Shown piece by piece: positions 43,927 through 60,138 of a DNA stretch of 64,000 nt. The notes beneath the pieces were generated by a model that was not told the origin of the DNA, searched no databases, and worked only from the letters and a program-made list of their open reading frames with translations. This stretch comes from Gautieria morchelliformis (Eukaryota; Basidiomycota; Agaricomycetes; Gomphales; Gomphaceae): NCBI GenBank assembly GCA_015179125.1, contig WHVA01000020.1:124001-188000 (forward strand). Reading direction: 5' to 3'. The position numbers and the translations under genes are program-made. How positions within the stretch are numbered: position 1 is the stretch's first letter; the number at the start of each line of letters is the position of its first letter.

Positions 43927-45720
43927 ATGACGATATTACGCTCATTTGCTTTCTGTTGTAGGGCTACATTGGTTGATTATGCTGTGTATTAGATGTACGT
44001 CCTAGGTTTTATCACTAGAGGAAGTTATCCGTACTCGCGCAGTGTGTCCATATACCAGTATACAGGTGAATGTAATGGTCGGCGGATTCGACTGGGTGGT
44101 ATATGCTTGAGATCTTGAGATATCTATAGCGTGAATCCTGACTAGTGGTTTGAGAACCAGAATCTACCCCTATTCAAAGGGATACTTGCTATAAATAAGT
44201 CTATTCTGCAGAAGAATCCACATAGAAAAAGCGTGTGTTCTTCACGGGTTCCCTGTGATGTCCCTTCTCTTGCCTGATTGGCGCAGATTTGCCGGAGTAG
44301 GAGCCGGAATTCACGTAACCGGATGCCTGCTCATGCCATAAGTATAAGTATGATGGACAGCTTGCACGCCCCTATGAGATCTAGGCTTTGAAGAAGCGAA
44401 GCTCGATGCAAGGCTTCGCGCGCGCTCGGGGTTTGTCCCGACTCGGTAAAACTCTCCTATTTGTGGCACTCGTGAATGGGTGACTTTCCGTAGCCCTAAA
44501 ATCCTAAACTCGCAGTTCTAAAGCAGCTTCGCGTGAGAAAAGTTGTAGGTTTAGACCAATTTTCAAACGAGAGTCATAAGGTCCAAGCTGTCATCGGCGT
44601 ACGCTCGGCATCTCGCTGGCCCGACATCTAGCCAGGCTCCTGGGTCAGCCAGCCGTTGTAGAGTGTGTTGATGTCCAAATTGGGCCAAATGTGATGCCAG
44701 CTGTCAGACCTGTCAGTTATGGACTTTGATTATGGCTAGAAAGGGGGTCCGACCCCCTGCGTAGATTCAGAGGTCTGGGCGATGGGACAAGGATCGGGCG
44801 GAGCTTTAATGTGCTTCCCTGTCACCGGCTAGCTCCCGGCTCGTTGTTCCGAGGCATTTAGGAAAAGGAATTTAGGATTTTAGGTCTACGGAAAGTCATC
44901 CAATACTCACGAAAGCTCAATTAAAATGATATATAATAAAAGAGATTAACAAGCTCGAAGCGAGGCTGAACTGATGAGCCGGGACGACACTCGTGAGTCA
45001 GCAGCTTACCAGGGTGCCGGCTTTCCAGCCACACTCCAGCAAATCTGCTTACGTAATGCCATCAGATTCGCACCTGCTCGCGTGGGATTATCTCCAAATC
45101 GGGTGTCCGTCGGAAAGTCATAGGGACGACAGCAAAATAAGTACTGCGCACACTTCAGCGCGTTTAGTGTAGAGACTGCACTGTGCTCAGCTAAAAATCC
45201 TTCTCAATAATAGAGCCCTCGTAAAAAATGATCGGTCAGCATCATGATGTGCCTAACAGCTCCCACCTTATTCGGCGGCCCTAAATGAAGTATGGGCGGT
45301 TATAGACCTTTTTGTGATCCATGCCTCAAAATAGTTAGTAGATATCCGGGAGCATATCTGCGTTCTTCTTTTCACCATTTTTCGACCCGGCTGTCCCATT
45401 GCCGATGGCATGTCCGCTCATGGAGTACCTCTACCCAGCCTGTAGGACGAGACAGAATATTTCGCGGTGGCCGGTCATGTGGCGAGTGCCCAATATTGGG
45501 AGATCGCTGCAGGCTCATCAGAGGAACCGCATGCATCCCTTGCGAACTGAATTGACACACCGTTGGGCCTGACTCGGGGCCTTATCAACTGGCTTCTTCA
45601 ATTCAATGGGCTGCCAACGTTGTCGAAGCTCGTGGGCGTATAACATAGATATGCTGCCCGGGATATCCCCTCTTGCCTTCGCACACGACTCCGACCCCCA
45701 GCAAACGTGAGCATAGCGAC
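43927..45720. other. Long intergenic region containing a MITE-like element
   Basis: Apart from the inverted-repeat element at 44469-44914, I see no gene in these 1.8 kb. A short palindromic stretch with GCGAAGCTCG and AGGCTTCGCGCGCG lies near 44395-44425. The region separates the protease from the SLATT gene. Confidence 0.4.
44469..44914. mobile_element. MITE-like element with about 40-base terminal inverted repeats
   Basis: The left arm (44469-44508) contains TGACTTTCCGTAG, one base, then CCTAAAATCCTAAA. The right arm (44871-44914) carries the same in inverse with one mismatch in the 28-base core, and a further CTCGTGA/TCGTGAG similarity outside. The 360-base interior has no open frame. These features fit a small non-autonomous DNA transposon. 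A target duplication was not found, so the outer edges are approximate. Confidence 0.6.
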
Positions 45721-46893
45721 ATGTCGTCTCAGGGAACCGACGGTCCTCTGCTCCCAGTCCACAATACTCCCGGCCAACGTCCTGTCTCTAGCGGATCGGG
45801 CGACCCTCCCACGTCCCCCTTTTTTCGTCCAGGTCTGAGTCAAGGCGGTCCGGTGTCGAGGGATAGCCACCATGAAGAGGCTGACATTGCCGATCCTGGC
45901 CTACATGGCGAGAAGGTAGAGGTAGCCTCACCAACGCGTCAAAACACGGGCGGCTTCAAGTCAGCTTCCGTTGAGGAGGAGCAACAGGCCTTGGACTGGA
46001 TCGTGCCCGTACAAAACGGAGGGCCGATGGAGAAGCGCGTTAGTCAACGGCCTCCGTGTGCGTGAGCTTGCTGACGCGTCTTCTGCGTAGCGAACAGTCG
46101 GCGAAAGGCTTCAAAGCACGTTGGACATCGCAAAGTTAGAGCACGCCAAATACGAGACAAGAGGTGCGCGTGTCCGTTCCATTGCTCCAAGAGAGGCATC
46201 CAACGTACCTATGTGTTCCCTAGCAAAATATGCCGGCATGGCCATAAACGGCGCCATGTTCGCACAGATCGTCTCCAATGGTGAGTTGTCAAGCTGCCTC
46301 CAGACCAATCGTCAATAATACCATGCCGCCAGCATTGATTACGGGTCTGTCGGCGTCAACAAGCAATAGACATGTATGCTGACAGTCCCCTTGCCACCAT
46401 TATTGCGATATCTGACTAGATCCTCGTCAGGCTCAAATTGGGGTTGCTGCTCTCGTCAGTGAAACTTGTTCCTGACAAACCTGGTACTTACCTATTGTGC
46501 TAGGGAGCGCTCGGTACAATCATTTCATCTTTTCTCGTGCGAGTACGGGGTACTCGAGAGCCTGAGCGCTCCGTCACACACGCCCAGAACCTCGAGAAGT
46601 TTATCCGCGAGCTAGAGGCCTTCATCCTCGACGAGGGGCTCAGCCGGGATCCCAAATGGGACGGTGACGTCCAGCGATTCAGGGTAGAATTTGATAAAAT
46701 GCAAACAGCAGTCCACCAGTGCGTGACTAATCCGATCAACACTACCGTTGTGCGCGCAAGGCTGATCTTCTCCCGCTTCAGGTCGGAAAATGGCCAACCA
46801 ATGTCAGAATTAAGTGTTGCCTCTCGCATACGCCGAAGACTGATATTCTCCCGCTACAGGACGGAAAGTAGTCAAGCACCGGCGAAGTCATAA
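45721..46893 (+). CDS. SLATT_fungal two-transmembrane protein, 310 residues
   Basis: Exons 45721-46038, 46091-46280, 46420-46454 and 46504-46893 join in phase. The first about 100 residues are polar and probably disordered. The SLATT-like part follows: a helix (ERLQSTLDIAKLEHAKYETR), a first hydrophobic segment (YAGMAINGAMFAQIVSN), a second (IGVAALGALGTIISSFLV), then the characteristic VRVRGTREPERS and a helix (NLEKFIRELEAFILDEG). SLATT proteins were predicted from comparative genomics to be membrane effectors in conflict or stress systems; the role of fungal versions is unknown. The C-terminus holds an internal duplication (RLIFSRFRSE and RLIFSRYRTE). No nucleotide cyclase or sensor gene is adjacent. 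The family call is by motif recognition. Confidence 0.75.
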
Positions 46894-47068
46894 TGAACAT
46901 ACTATCCTCTCGCATGGAAGTGTGCGTTTACCATAACATTGACTCTCTCCTTCTCGCCCAGGCTCTGTCAGTAGTAATTTGCATTCTATACCCCGACGTA
47001 TTCGCCATTCTTTAAGTTACATCTATCTTGGTACACACAATTGCAGGACTCACTTGCATAATACGTCA

Positions 47069-48881
47069 TTAGAATGGGTAGCGGCTTGATTCGTCCTTCG
47101 CGTCGATCATGCTGGCGTCGATTTGTTTCTTGTGAAGATCATCTAGCCACGGAAGCAGCACGTCTGCATATGTATCCCTTTCTTTCCGGCGGGCTACAGC
47201 TTCATCCCAGCCCTGCCCCGTGGAGTCGTAACCTTGAGTGAACGTTGACCTACAATCCACATGTGGCTCACCCTAATGGCGGCAGCAAGTCGCCCAGGGA
47301 CGCCTGGTTCGTGGACAAGCTCTGTGACCGGATGAAGATATGTCCGGATAGTGAAGCATATGCAGCCCGTCTTGGGCATGCGCCGGAGTGTTTGTCGTTC
47401 GCTTCTGAAATAGATCTGGGACACGCTGAAAGCAAGAATGCCTCGACTAGGTATAAATGAGCATGGGATGAACATACTCTGTAATAGGCTTTATGGATTC
47501 CCAATCAGATGTCGAGTCGGCGTCTGTGCGAGGTATCTTTGTCGCTTGGTCAAACTGGTCTTCGTCGCCGTGATGGTTGGTTAACCATGCGAGCTCGGGG
47601 CCAATCTATGACTAAGAGGTCATCGTTTGTTGTCTAGGACTCAAGCAGCTACCGCGTACCTGAAATGAATACTTGGGGAGAGAAAATCAGCCTGACATGC
47701 CCAAGATCAGAATAACACCTACGTTATTTCTTACGACGGCTTTCTCGGCTGTCATTTTTCTGAAATATCTGCCAACAATCAATGACGATCGGCGTCGGTC
47801 AAATTGTCCCGAATATGCACACCTGTCCATAGAAAACTGCAGAACCTCCTCGTATTTGTAGACATTACCCTTCAGATGAATGTCGGCGAGAGGAAGCCCG
47901 ATTTTGTCAACCAATCGCCAAGAGCCTAGTGTACTGTTACGCCTGTCGGAGACAAAAGAACCAGACAAAGGCACCTGGAACACAGATGCTCCCGGCGCGC
48001 ATATAGTACTGCCCATCGTCACCTTCGACCATGATCGCAATGTCGTCAGCCAGGAGCCCGGCCACCGTCATCGGATCGTGGACGTCCAGATCCCATTTGT
48101 CGCCGGTCGGCAAAATCTCTACAGCTTTAACTCTACCGCCTTCGTTGCCCACTATACTGTCTCCATCTCCCAGACCACCGTCATCACTAACGCGATGTAC
48201 GCGGAAGACTTGAGGGTAGCGTTTCGCCACTAGCTCAAGTTTGATCTAACTTCGTCAAAAAAGCTTGGAAGGGCAGCGTACGGTAAGATGCTAGCTCAGT
48301 GCACACTTCTAAGGCGGCGCGCTCTGCGCCTGGAAGGGTACGGACGACCCTATCACCCCTGAAGAAGAAACAAATACGTACGCCCAGATCCGAGATAATA
48401 TTTGGCAACCAAACCTTACCGGCTGGCGACTCTGGCCTTCCGTATCTGCAGGAGCGGTATGTACTGATTGTCGAGTTCAATCCAAGAGTCCCATGACATG
48501 GAGCGAATGCCCATGTTAATGGGATACGTCCCCCAGCTTGCATCCCACCATCAGCTGGCAAGTGGTCACCGCACAAGGAAATCCTCACCGGAACGGACGA
48601 TAAGGGATGGGTTTAGTGTTGTAAACGTCAAATCCATGCCATGCATCAAATTCGGGGTATCTAAAAGAAACCGGAAGCCATTCTGGACAAGGTTCGCGAT
48701 AAGTGTTTGCCGACATGGCAGCATACGGCTTAATGCTGCTGGTACTACCTCCTGGACGGCGTTCTTTCTGTCTCGTGTTGACGTCCTCACCTCGCCATCT
48801 TGTGTGAATCCAGACACCCAAGGCCACAACCACAGCAAGCAGGGCAATCAGCAAGTCTGTCGTGGTGGAGTTGCGAATCAT
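47069..48881 (-). CDS. Heme-dependent oxidative N-demethylase-like protein (DUF3445), membrane-anchored
   Basis: The start ATG is at 48881, because the open frame further upstream begins with GTG. One membrane anchor follows at once (DLLIALLAVVVALGVWI). Then come HGFDVYNTKPIPYRPFR, MGIRSMSWDSWIELDNQY (after an intron near 48530), LADDIAIMVEGDDGQYYMRA (near 48020), IGLPLADIHLKGNVYKYEE (near 47890) and FRSERQTLRRMPKTGCICFT with IRTYLHPVTEL (near 47390). The chain ends near GYDSTGQGWDEAVARRKERD. These segments match the DUF3445 family, whose studied bacterial relatives are heme-dependent oxidative N-demethylases. Substrate here is unknown. Short introns separate the blocks and not all edges were resolved. 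It is divergent from the histone acetyltransferase gene, with 312 bases between starts. Confidence 0.85.
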
Positions 48882-49193
48882 CCTGAACCGAGGTGACAGC
48901 GCTGCTCCCACAGTCTCACTAAGCCAAAGGGTTGCTTTTACAGTATGTTTGGGCTAGTGCGGGGAAGAGCGCTGCTTTCCGCAGACCAAGACGACATCAG
49001 AGGCTGGTTACGGAGGTCTGGTGTACTCACGAGGATGAAGCGGAACGCGTTCATAGATGATTAGATCCGGGCGTTTTGGCGGAAATTTGATGTCCGGGCG
49101 CTTATGCAACTCCGCCTGAGGCGCTAGTCATTTCCTAGTTCATCTCTTTAGTAGCTCAACGTTGGCTTCTGCGGCGAGGAGAGTTGTTGAGCA

Positions 49194-53455
<4,262 letters not shown>

Positions 53456-53620
53456 CATCCGTCGTGGTTTTGCCTTTTTCTTAGTATTTGGTCTCAGCTC
53501 TGGTATATTTGTAGCTTTGTGTTCATCTGATTTCCTTCCCTGTGACACTACCCTTATACAAAGGAAGTTTAGACGTCTATTTTCTTGTACCCCGTGATCT
53601 ATAACAGTGTCAGATTGTGT

Positions 53621-53898
53621 TTATATCCGAACGAGCAGATCTCGCACCTTGCTATCCTCTAGCATGTTCAGATACCGCTCAGACCACTCCTTGCAATTTT
53701 CATAATGGTTTACACCTTCTGACTTGTGGCACTTTGAGAGCTGCTCTTGGACAATGCGGAGCTCCATGGCTTTCACCCACTGTTCGCGGATGATGTGATC
53801 ACGCTCTGTGCGTTTCGCTACGCATGGTTTAATATCGAATATAGAATACAAGGCATGATATAATTACCTTTGAGCTCCTCTACTTTCCCTGTGTCCAT
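53621..53898 (-). CDS. Small complex I subunit (NDUFB10/12 kDa type), 75 residues
   Basis: Exon 1 (53898-53868) encodes MDTGKVEELK and exon 2 (53817-53621) the rest, joined through a 50-base intron (GTAATT...GTAG). The pattern REQWVKAMELRIVQEQLSKC, then EGVNHYENCKEW and SERYLNML, matches the fungal accessory subunit related to NDUFB10, including paired Cys residues about 17 apart. This is a mitochondrial inner-membrane NADH dehydrogenase component facing the intermembrane space. It lies tail-to-tail with the acetyltransferase gene. Confidence 0.85.
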
Positions 53899-54040
53899 GG
53901 TGCGGCAACGTCTGTAGATTAGCCGTCTTCAAGACTGGTTTGATTCCGTGGCTTTGGGCTTTCTATTATGTAATATCGCATCAAGAGCACCCCTGGGGTA
54001 AAAGTACTCGGATCAAAAACACAGCAAGTAACAGAACATG

Positions 54041-54236
54041 TGGAAATCCAGCTCGCACTGGCGATGTAGTTGTAAGTACTTACTAGCTTGTATTAGATAT
54101 ACGTCGTCAATCCTCCGAGTCCAAAAGAAAAAAAAAAGTGGAAATCCAGCTCGCACTGGCGATGTAGTTGTAAGTACTTACTAGCTTGTATTAGATATAC
54201 GTCGTCAATCCTCCGAGTCCAAAAGAAAAAAAAAAA
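54041..54236. repeat. Perfect 98-base tandem duplication
   Basis: The unit starting TGGAAATCCAGCTCGCACTG at 54041 is repeated from 54139 without a visible mismatch up to the A-run, which differs slightly in length. Each unit ends in AAAAGAAAAAAAAA. It is non-coding, between the complex I gene and the Rieske-AIF gene, and looks recent. Confidence 0.9.
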
Positions 54237-54239
54237 ACA

Positions 54240-54615
54240 ATTCTGATAGCCAAATGCCTGACTAACAAAAGTTCAACATTTAATTGTACACTGAGCACAC
54301 CGCCAGAGCTAAGTAAGTGAATGATCAAATGCATAAAAAGGTAAGTATCTAATCAAAGAACAAATATCGTAACCTTATTAATACGCAGCCCAGGTACCCA
54401 GGGCTGTGTTAGGTAAGAGCGTACCGAGCTGTAAGGTTTTCTGAGTTGGTGCTGCGGGTGATAAGTACTAGTTCGGAGTTCACAGTCACGAAGCGCTGTC
54501 TTCGGCATCTTCGGCATGGGGCATGCGAAGGCTATGTGACGCATATAAATGCACGTTTATGCTTACAGCTGTTCGACGACAATTACTCTCAGTTTCTCGA
54601 ACTAGATTCTTCAGA
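54240..54615. other. Intergenic; upstream region of the Rieske-AIF gene
   Basis: No gene is seen. The stretch GTGACGCATATAAATGCACG at about 54536 holds a TATA-like ATATAAA about 75 bases before the start codon and is a plausible core promoter. Confidence 0.4.
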
Positions 54616-56956
54616 ATGTCTACCCAAACAATCGCTGTTCTCAACGAGCAAGATCTCCATGATGGTCAGATGTTAGTTATGTTCTTGGACATATAAGTCG
54701 TCATAGTCTGACCTGATTTCAATCCTAGGAAGGAAGTAGACTTTGGCGACGACGGGAAAGTACTTCTCTCGCGGCTTGGAGATAAGGTGCATGCAACCAG
54801 TGCATTTTGTACTCACTATGGTGCCCCACTTGTGAAGGGTACGCTCGCCGCCGATGGGAGGGTTGTGTGGTGAGCTCTATCGTCACATGCACCCCACTGT
54901 GACATCTGGATGTTTACTTGTATTCAGTCCGTGGCATGGAGGTTTGTCTGTGTGCCTTTAGCGTACTTCAAAAGTCAAACAGATATTTTCTAGCATGCTT
55001 CAATGTTTGCACCGGTGACATCGGTACGTCTCTCAATCTGTTTCCATCACTATATGCTAAATGTACTATAGAGGATGCTCCTGCTCCGGACGCTCTACAT
55101 TCTTTCAAAGCTGAAATATCAGGCGGCATGATTCATGTCACTGCAAAGCAATCCGACACTCTGAAGGCAAACAAGTCGCGTTCCCTCACTTTGCGAGCGC
55201 AAGGTTATTCGACACAGGGACCTGGTGTAGTGATTGTCGGTGGTGGTGCAGGCGCACTGCATACCATCGAGAGTCTGCGCGAGGTTCGTGAGTTTCGCCG
55301 AGTGCCGTCGCACGATCTCATATGAAAACTAGAACGGATTTGAGAAATCAATAACAGTCCTGAGTTCTGAAGCATATACTCCGATTGATAGGCATGCTAT
55401 TACTATTATTTCCCTGCAGATTAAACTGACCTACCTGCGAAAGGACGAGACTCAGTAAAGGACTCGTAACTGATGCCAGTAAACTTGAGTACCGCTCAGC
55501 CGCCGATCTGAAAAACAAGTACGGTGTAACTTTCCGCCCTGGTGTGGTACGTTAGGGTGTCCAAGTACATAATTCGGCCTATGTTCAATAATGTTCTATC
55601 TTCTAGACCGTCACAGCTGTTGATCCCAACGCGAAGTATGTTGTGACCGAAAGTGGAGAGAAAATCACTTATGAGAATGTGGTACTTGCAACGGGTGGAA
55701 CGCCACGTCGGTTGCCCATACCTGGCGGTAACCTGAGCAACGTTCTCACCCTCCGCCACGTAGAGGACGCACAGAAGATTGATGCAGGTGGGCCGTCTCA
55801 AATATAACGGCGACGTATTCATAATTCATGCGCCATATTGTAGCCCTCAAAGAAGGCCAGCGCCTTGTCGTTATTGGCAGCTCTTTTATTAGCATGGAAC
55901 TTGTTGTTGCGGTTTCCCAACGAAAGCTAGCCTCTATTGACGTCGTCGCGATGGAGGACTATCCCTTCGAACGGGTCCTTGGGGCCGAAGTGGGGAAAGG
56001 GCTCAAGAACGTGTGTTTTTTATTTCTCCTCTATTAAGGACAACTACTCATCCCAATTCTATAGTACCATGAAAAACAAGGCATCAAATTCCACCCCGCC
56101 GCTAAAGTATCTCAGATACGCGCATCTGTCTCAAACCCTTCACTTGCGTCAGGCGTTGAACTCGAAGGCGGGCTATTCCTTCCAGCTGATACGGTCGTGG
56201 CTGGTGTTGGCGTGGTTCCAGCGACGCAGTTCCTAAAAAGCAGCGGCATCCCTCTGGAGCGGGACGGTGGTGTCAAGGTAGATGCGTTGCTTCGCGTTCC
56301 TGGCTTCGACGGTGTATACGCAGTTGGGGACATCGCGGTATACCCGGAGAGTGCATCCGGTGATTGGAAGCGTATTGAGCACTGGAATGTTGCTTCGAAT
56401 CATGGCAGGGCTGTCGGACGAACTATCATAGGCAAGGGTAAGCCATTTGAGAAGGTACCGATCTTCTGGAGCGCCCGTGAGTAATTTAGTTCCTTCCGCG
56501 ATCTGTACTGCTTTCCGACGTGCCACCCGTCCACTTTTAGAGGGATCGCAGCTCCGGTATGCGGGCAATGGTATAGGCTACGAAGACGTTATCATTAAAG
56601 GCAATACGGACGAGCTCAAGGTACGTTCTCGCCTTAATGCTCGCCTTGGCCTAATTCATACTGTTGAGCAGTTCGTCGCGTACTATACCAAAGGCGAAAA
56701 AGTCCTTGCCGTTGCCAGGTACGCCTAATGTCATCATCCTCACTGAAGTTGACTGTCCTTTGTTCTCTAGTATGCAAGCTGACCCGATCGTGGCGAAATG
56801 CTCGGAACTCTTACGCTTGGGACTAATGCCTTCGGCCTCTGAGATCAAGGCTGGGAAGGTGTGATAACACGTATCATTAATTATTCAGACCTGACCATCC
56901 TGTAGGACCCGCTTACGGTGGACATGTCCACTACGGCGGCCAAAGTAAAGGCATAA
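54616..56956 (+). CDS. Rieske-containing AIF-type flavoprotein oxidoreductase (AIFM3-like)
   Basis: The N-terminal Rieske domain has both cluster motifs: FCTHYGAPL near 54810, and CPWHGACFNVC assembled from two small exons near 54930 and 54990. This gives Cys-X-His and Cys-X2-His ligands for a [2Fe-2S] cluster. The FAD/NAD(P) oxidoreductase part starts at GVVIVGGGAGALHTIESLRE (about 55230). It continues with VVLATGGTPRRLPIPGG, the NAD-binding RLVVIGSSFISMELVVAVS (about 55860), VVAGVGVVPATQFL and the second FAD segment GVYAVGDIAVYP (about 56310). A reductase-type C-terminal domain ends at VKA, 56956. Electron transfer from NAD(P)H through FAD to the iron-sulfur cluster is inferred; a cell-death role is not proven. 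Many introns; exon 1 is 54616-54671. No strong targeting peptide was seen. Confidence 0.92.
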
Positions 56957-58169
56957 GGTTTGTGCGCAAGACACCGGAGTCATGATTGAACGTGAATAAA
57001 AGTTCCCTCGCGTGTAGGTTTAAGTGTATGGAAGAAATATAAACAATGAAGTGCCAGATTTTGGCACCTCCATTGTAAGCCAGTGTGCTGGTGGGATCTG
57101 CTCTCATCAATCGCTTTCCGCAAACAATCTATCCAGCAATCTCAGTCAACAGTGCTCATTGTTCCTATGACGAGGTGCACTGGCAATCAAACTTGCCTTG
57201 CCAATCTAAAGAAAGAAAGCACTGCCAGCCGAATTCGGTGACCCCTGTCAACTATCTATCACACTGCTGGCAAATTTAAGTTCGTGTTCGGCAAACTACA
57301 TGATATAATGCTGGTAATATGTAGCTTTCTCGCCTTCCAACTCTCTGTATTGTGCAGGACTGAGATTCCACCCTCCCATGTCAAGGACGGTGGCGTCTTA
57401 CGCATCACAGGGACCATCAAAAATAGATTTGGCTGTGAACTTCCTAATACGTATTCATCTAGCTGCCTTTGCGGCTTGTGTAGCACCCTGCACTGCACCC
57501 TCTAGTCAGCGCCAGCATGGTTTTTCCTGGGAGCGGTGGACCACGGCCAACGTTTTCGAGGTGCACGACTTTACTGATCAGGCCGACGGAGGACTCTTCA
57601 TCCATTATTCAACAAGGTCTAGGCTGGGACAGGGTGTCGTGCGAAGGACATTGATGCTACAGTTCTACAAATTCAAGCTTCAAGCTGACTGGTCAGGGAA
57701 ATCTCAAGGCCCTGTTAACTCTTGCCGACGCCCATTCCTCGTGGGACTTCACCGCGCCATATGTACTTGGTGGCCTCCTTACAGTGACTTGACAGGAGAG
57801 GTCGCAACTCTCCTGAGACCAGAGAGCTAGCTGATCTTGGTCGATGTGTAGCATGGCGTTCTTTTTTTATGATTCTGGACGCAGGGCTTCGAAGCAAGCA
57901 TATGTCCGCGCCACTTTGGTTACAAAGGTTTCTTCCTTTTTTTTTTTGCATGAAATTCTTTGGTGTGATCAAATGCAAAGGGTTGGTTTTGGTCAAGTTT
58001 TTCTCCTATTGGATTGTGCAATTTGATACAAACCAATTTGTTGACGACAAACAATGATTAGACTCAGCGTTGTTACTATTAGTTAGTATAGTAGGTTAGA
58101 AATTGACACCGCGCTGTTGATGACGCTCGCCTCGTTCGTCCGTTTTCCTCACAGTCATTGCACACACGT
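56957..58169. other. No supported gene
   Basis: A 150-codon frame at 57378-57830 and its neighbours show no recognisable motif, and the N-terminus lacks a natural start context. AT-rich and poly-T stretches occur at 57860-58000. It is probably intergenic. Confidence 0.35.
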
Positions 58170-58199
58170 ATGCACGCCATCCATTCCTCCGCAACCACC

Positions 58200-60138
58200 A
58201 TGTATTCCCAGCAAAGCATGGGGATGCCCTCCACTCCAACCCGAAAACGCAAACGACAAATACAAGTATCGTATAGCGAGGTCCAAGAAGTCGACGCCAA
58301 CGGCATGCTAAGAGATGTCATCGTCATTGAAGACACACCCCCACCGACCGCATCCGCAACGGCATCCTTGTCCATGTTTAACGGTGTCAGTGCAGGCTCA
58401 ATGGATACTTATGTTCCTCCCAGAAGGACTCGTGCTCAGGTTGCGGCCGCTGCAAAGGCTGCGTTGTCACATATGAACAACGGTGCTGGCTCGTCCTCGA
58501 GTAGTTTTATCGCTCCACCAGCGAAGAAGAGGAAGCGAGAAAATGCGGATGATCCTGGAGCTTACAATGGTGTATATTCCAAAAAGCCCAACCTGGGGAT
58601 ACCTTCTGGTAAACAATGGCCGGGTGACGGTGGTGCTGTCACCGGGGTCAGTTGCTCATATTTTCAGTCTCTTGGGAATAATATTATTGACTTTCCCACT
58701 AGTCGCATTCGTCTCAAGCTTCCAACCAAGCTCCCTCATGTGACGACAAGGAGGGCCATTATATTGTAACAGCGGACGATACGATTCATAACAGATGTAG
58801 GTTGATCGTCCTCGACTCTCAAGCCGATACTCCCTTGACTTTCCATTCTCACAGACCGGACTGTACGGCTGCTAGGCCAAGGCACATTTGGCAAAGTGGT
58901 CGAAGCTATCGATACCAGGCTACAAACGCGAGTAGCCGTTAAGATTATTCGTGCAATTCCCAAATATCGTGATGCGAGTAGAATTGAAATTCGAGTACTG
59001 AATCGCCTGAAGGAGCGGGACCCGCACAACATTCAGTACGTGATACTCTCGTTAATCGGACCATCACATGCTCAATACCGAATGTTCTAGTAAATGCATC
59101 CACCTCTTGGAATGCTTTGACCATCGAAACCACATTTGCATCGTTACGGAACTCCTTGGGAAGTGTGTTTACGACTTCTTGAAGGAGAACGACTTTGTAG
59201 CCTTCCCACGGTCACATATACAGTCCTTCGCCCGGCAGTTGTTGGACAGCGTTGCGTGTGAGTAGGCTTCCACTGTTTTTTATTCCTAACTTACCGTACT
59301 GTTTAGTCCTGCATTCTCAAAGTCTTGTACACACTGATCTAAAGCCGGAAAATATCTTACTTGTTCGCAACGACTATCGCCTTCGCACTTTGCCACAGCC
59401 AGCAAACGGTCGAGTGCGTAATACCTCCTCAATGTTGACAATCATTCATTCATAGCTGTTGCATATAGCGTATATCGGCTCCTAAACAGAGGCGGGAACT
59501 AGAATCGACTGATATTCGACTCATTGACTTTGGTAGCGCGACATTTGATGATGAGTATCATTCAACTGTTGTTTCTACACGACACTATCGCGCACCGGAG
59601 ATAATCCTTGGTAAGTAATTACACCCTTGACAGTAGTTCCAGGTATTCACCTTGTGACTATGTTAGGTCTGGGCTGGTCTTTCCCATGCGACGCCTTTTC
59701 TCTCGGTTGCATACTGGTCGAGTTCTACACAGGAGTCGCTCTTTTTCAAACTCACGACAACCTAGAACACCTGGCAATGATGGAGGCGGTGATGGGGAAG
59801 ATGCCTGAGAAGTTTGCACGTGCGGGGTCGCGAAGCAAGGCAGAGTTTTTCAAAGAGGGTGCAAAGCTCGCCTGGCCCAACCCTAAGGCGACACGGCAGA
59901 GCAAGAAGGAAGTCAAATCAACCAAGGCGTTACAGGTGAGTCGACTCGCCTTCAACTACTAGTTGCGTTCTCTGATTGAGTTTTGCACATCTAGGAGATT
60001 ATCCTGAGCACAGATACTTTGAACCGCAACTTCCTGGACCTCGTAAGGAAGCTACTCACCTTCGATCCTGCTAATCGCATCACTGTTGCGGACGCGCTTA
60101 AGCACCCGTACTTTTCGACCAAGCCTCCGCTGGATTAG
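58200..60138 (+). CDS. LAMMER/CLK dual-specificity protein kinase
   Basis: CLK-type kinase, a family that phosphorylates SR splicing factors in the nucleus. The N-terminal about 150 residues are low-complexity with nuclear-localisation-like runs (RKRKRQ, KKRKRE). The kinase domain has the glycine loop [13 protein letters not shown], the lysine of VAVKIIR, the catalytic loop HTDLKPEN (Thr replacing the Arg of HRD, usual for CLK), the DFG motif in [10 protein letters not shown], and [10 protein letters not shown]. The signature [11 protein letters not shown] is present with FNR-type spacing, followed by DFVKLLTF-like [11 protein letters not shown] and the final [11 protein letters not shown]. 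Introns interrupt nearly every subdomain. The ATG at 58200 has a strong context (accaccATGt); an in-frame ATG at 58170 would add 10 residues. Confidence 0.94.

Noticed and set aside
57378-57830. Plus-strand frame of 150 codons
   Set aside because: No known domain, no good start context and no linked exons.
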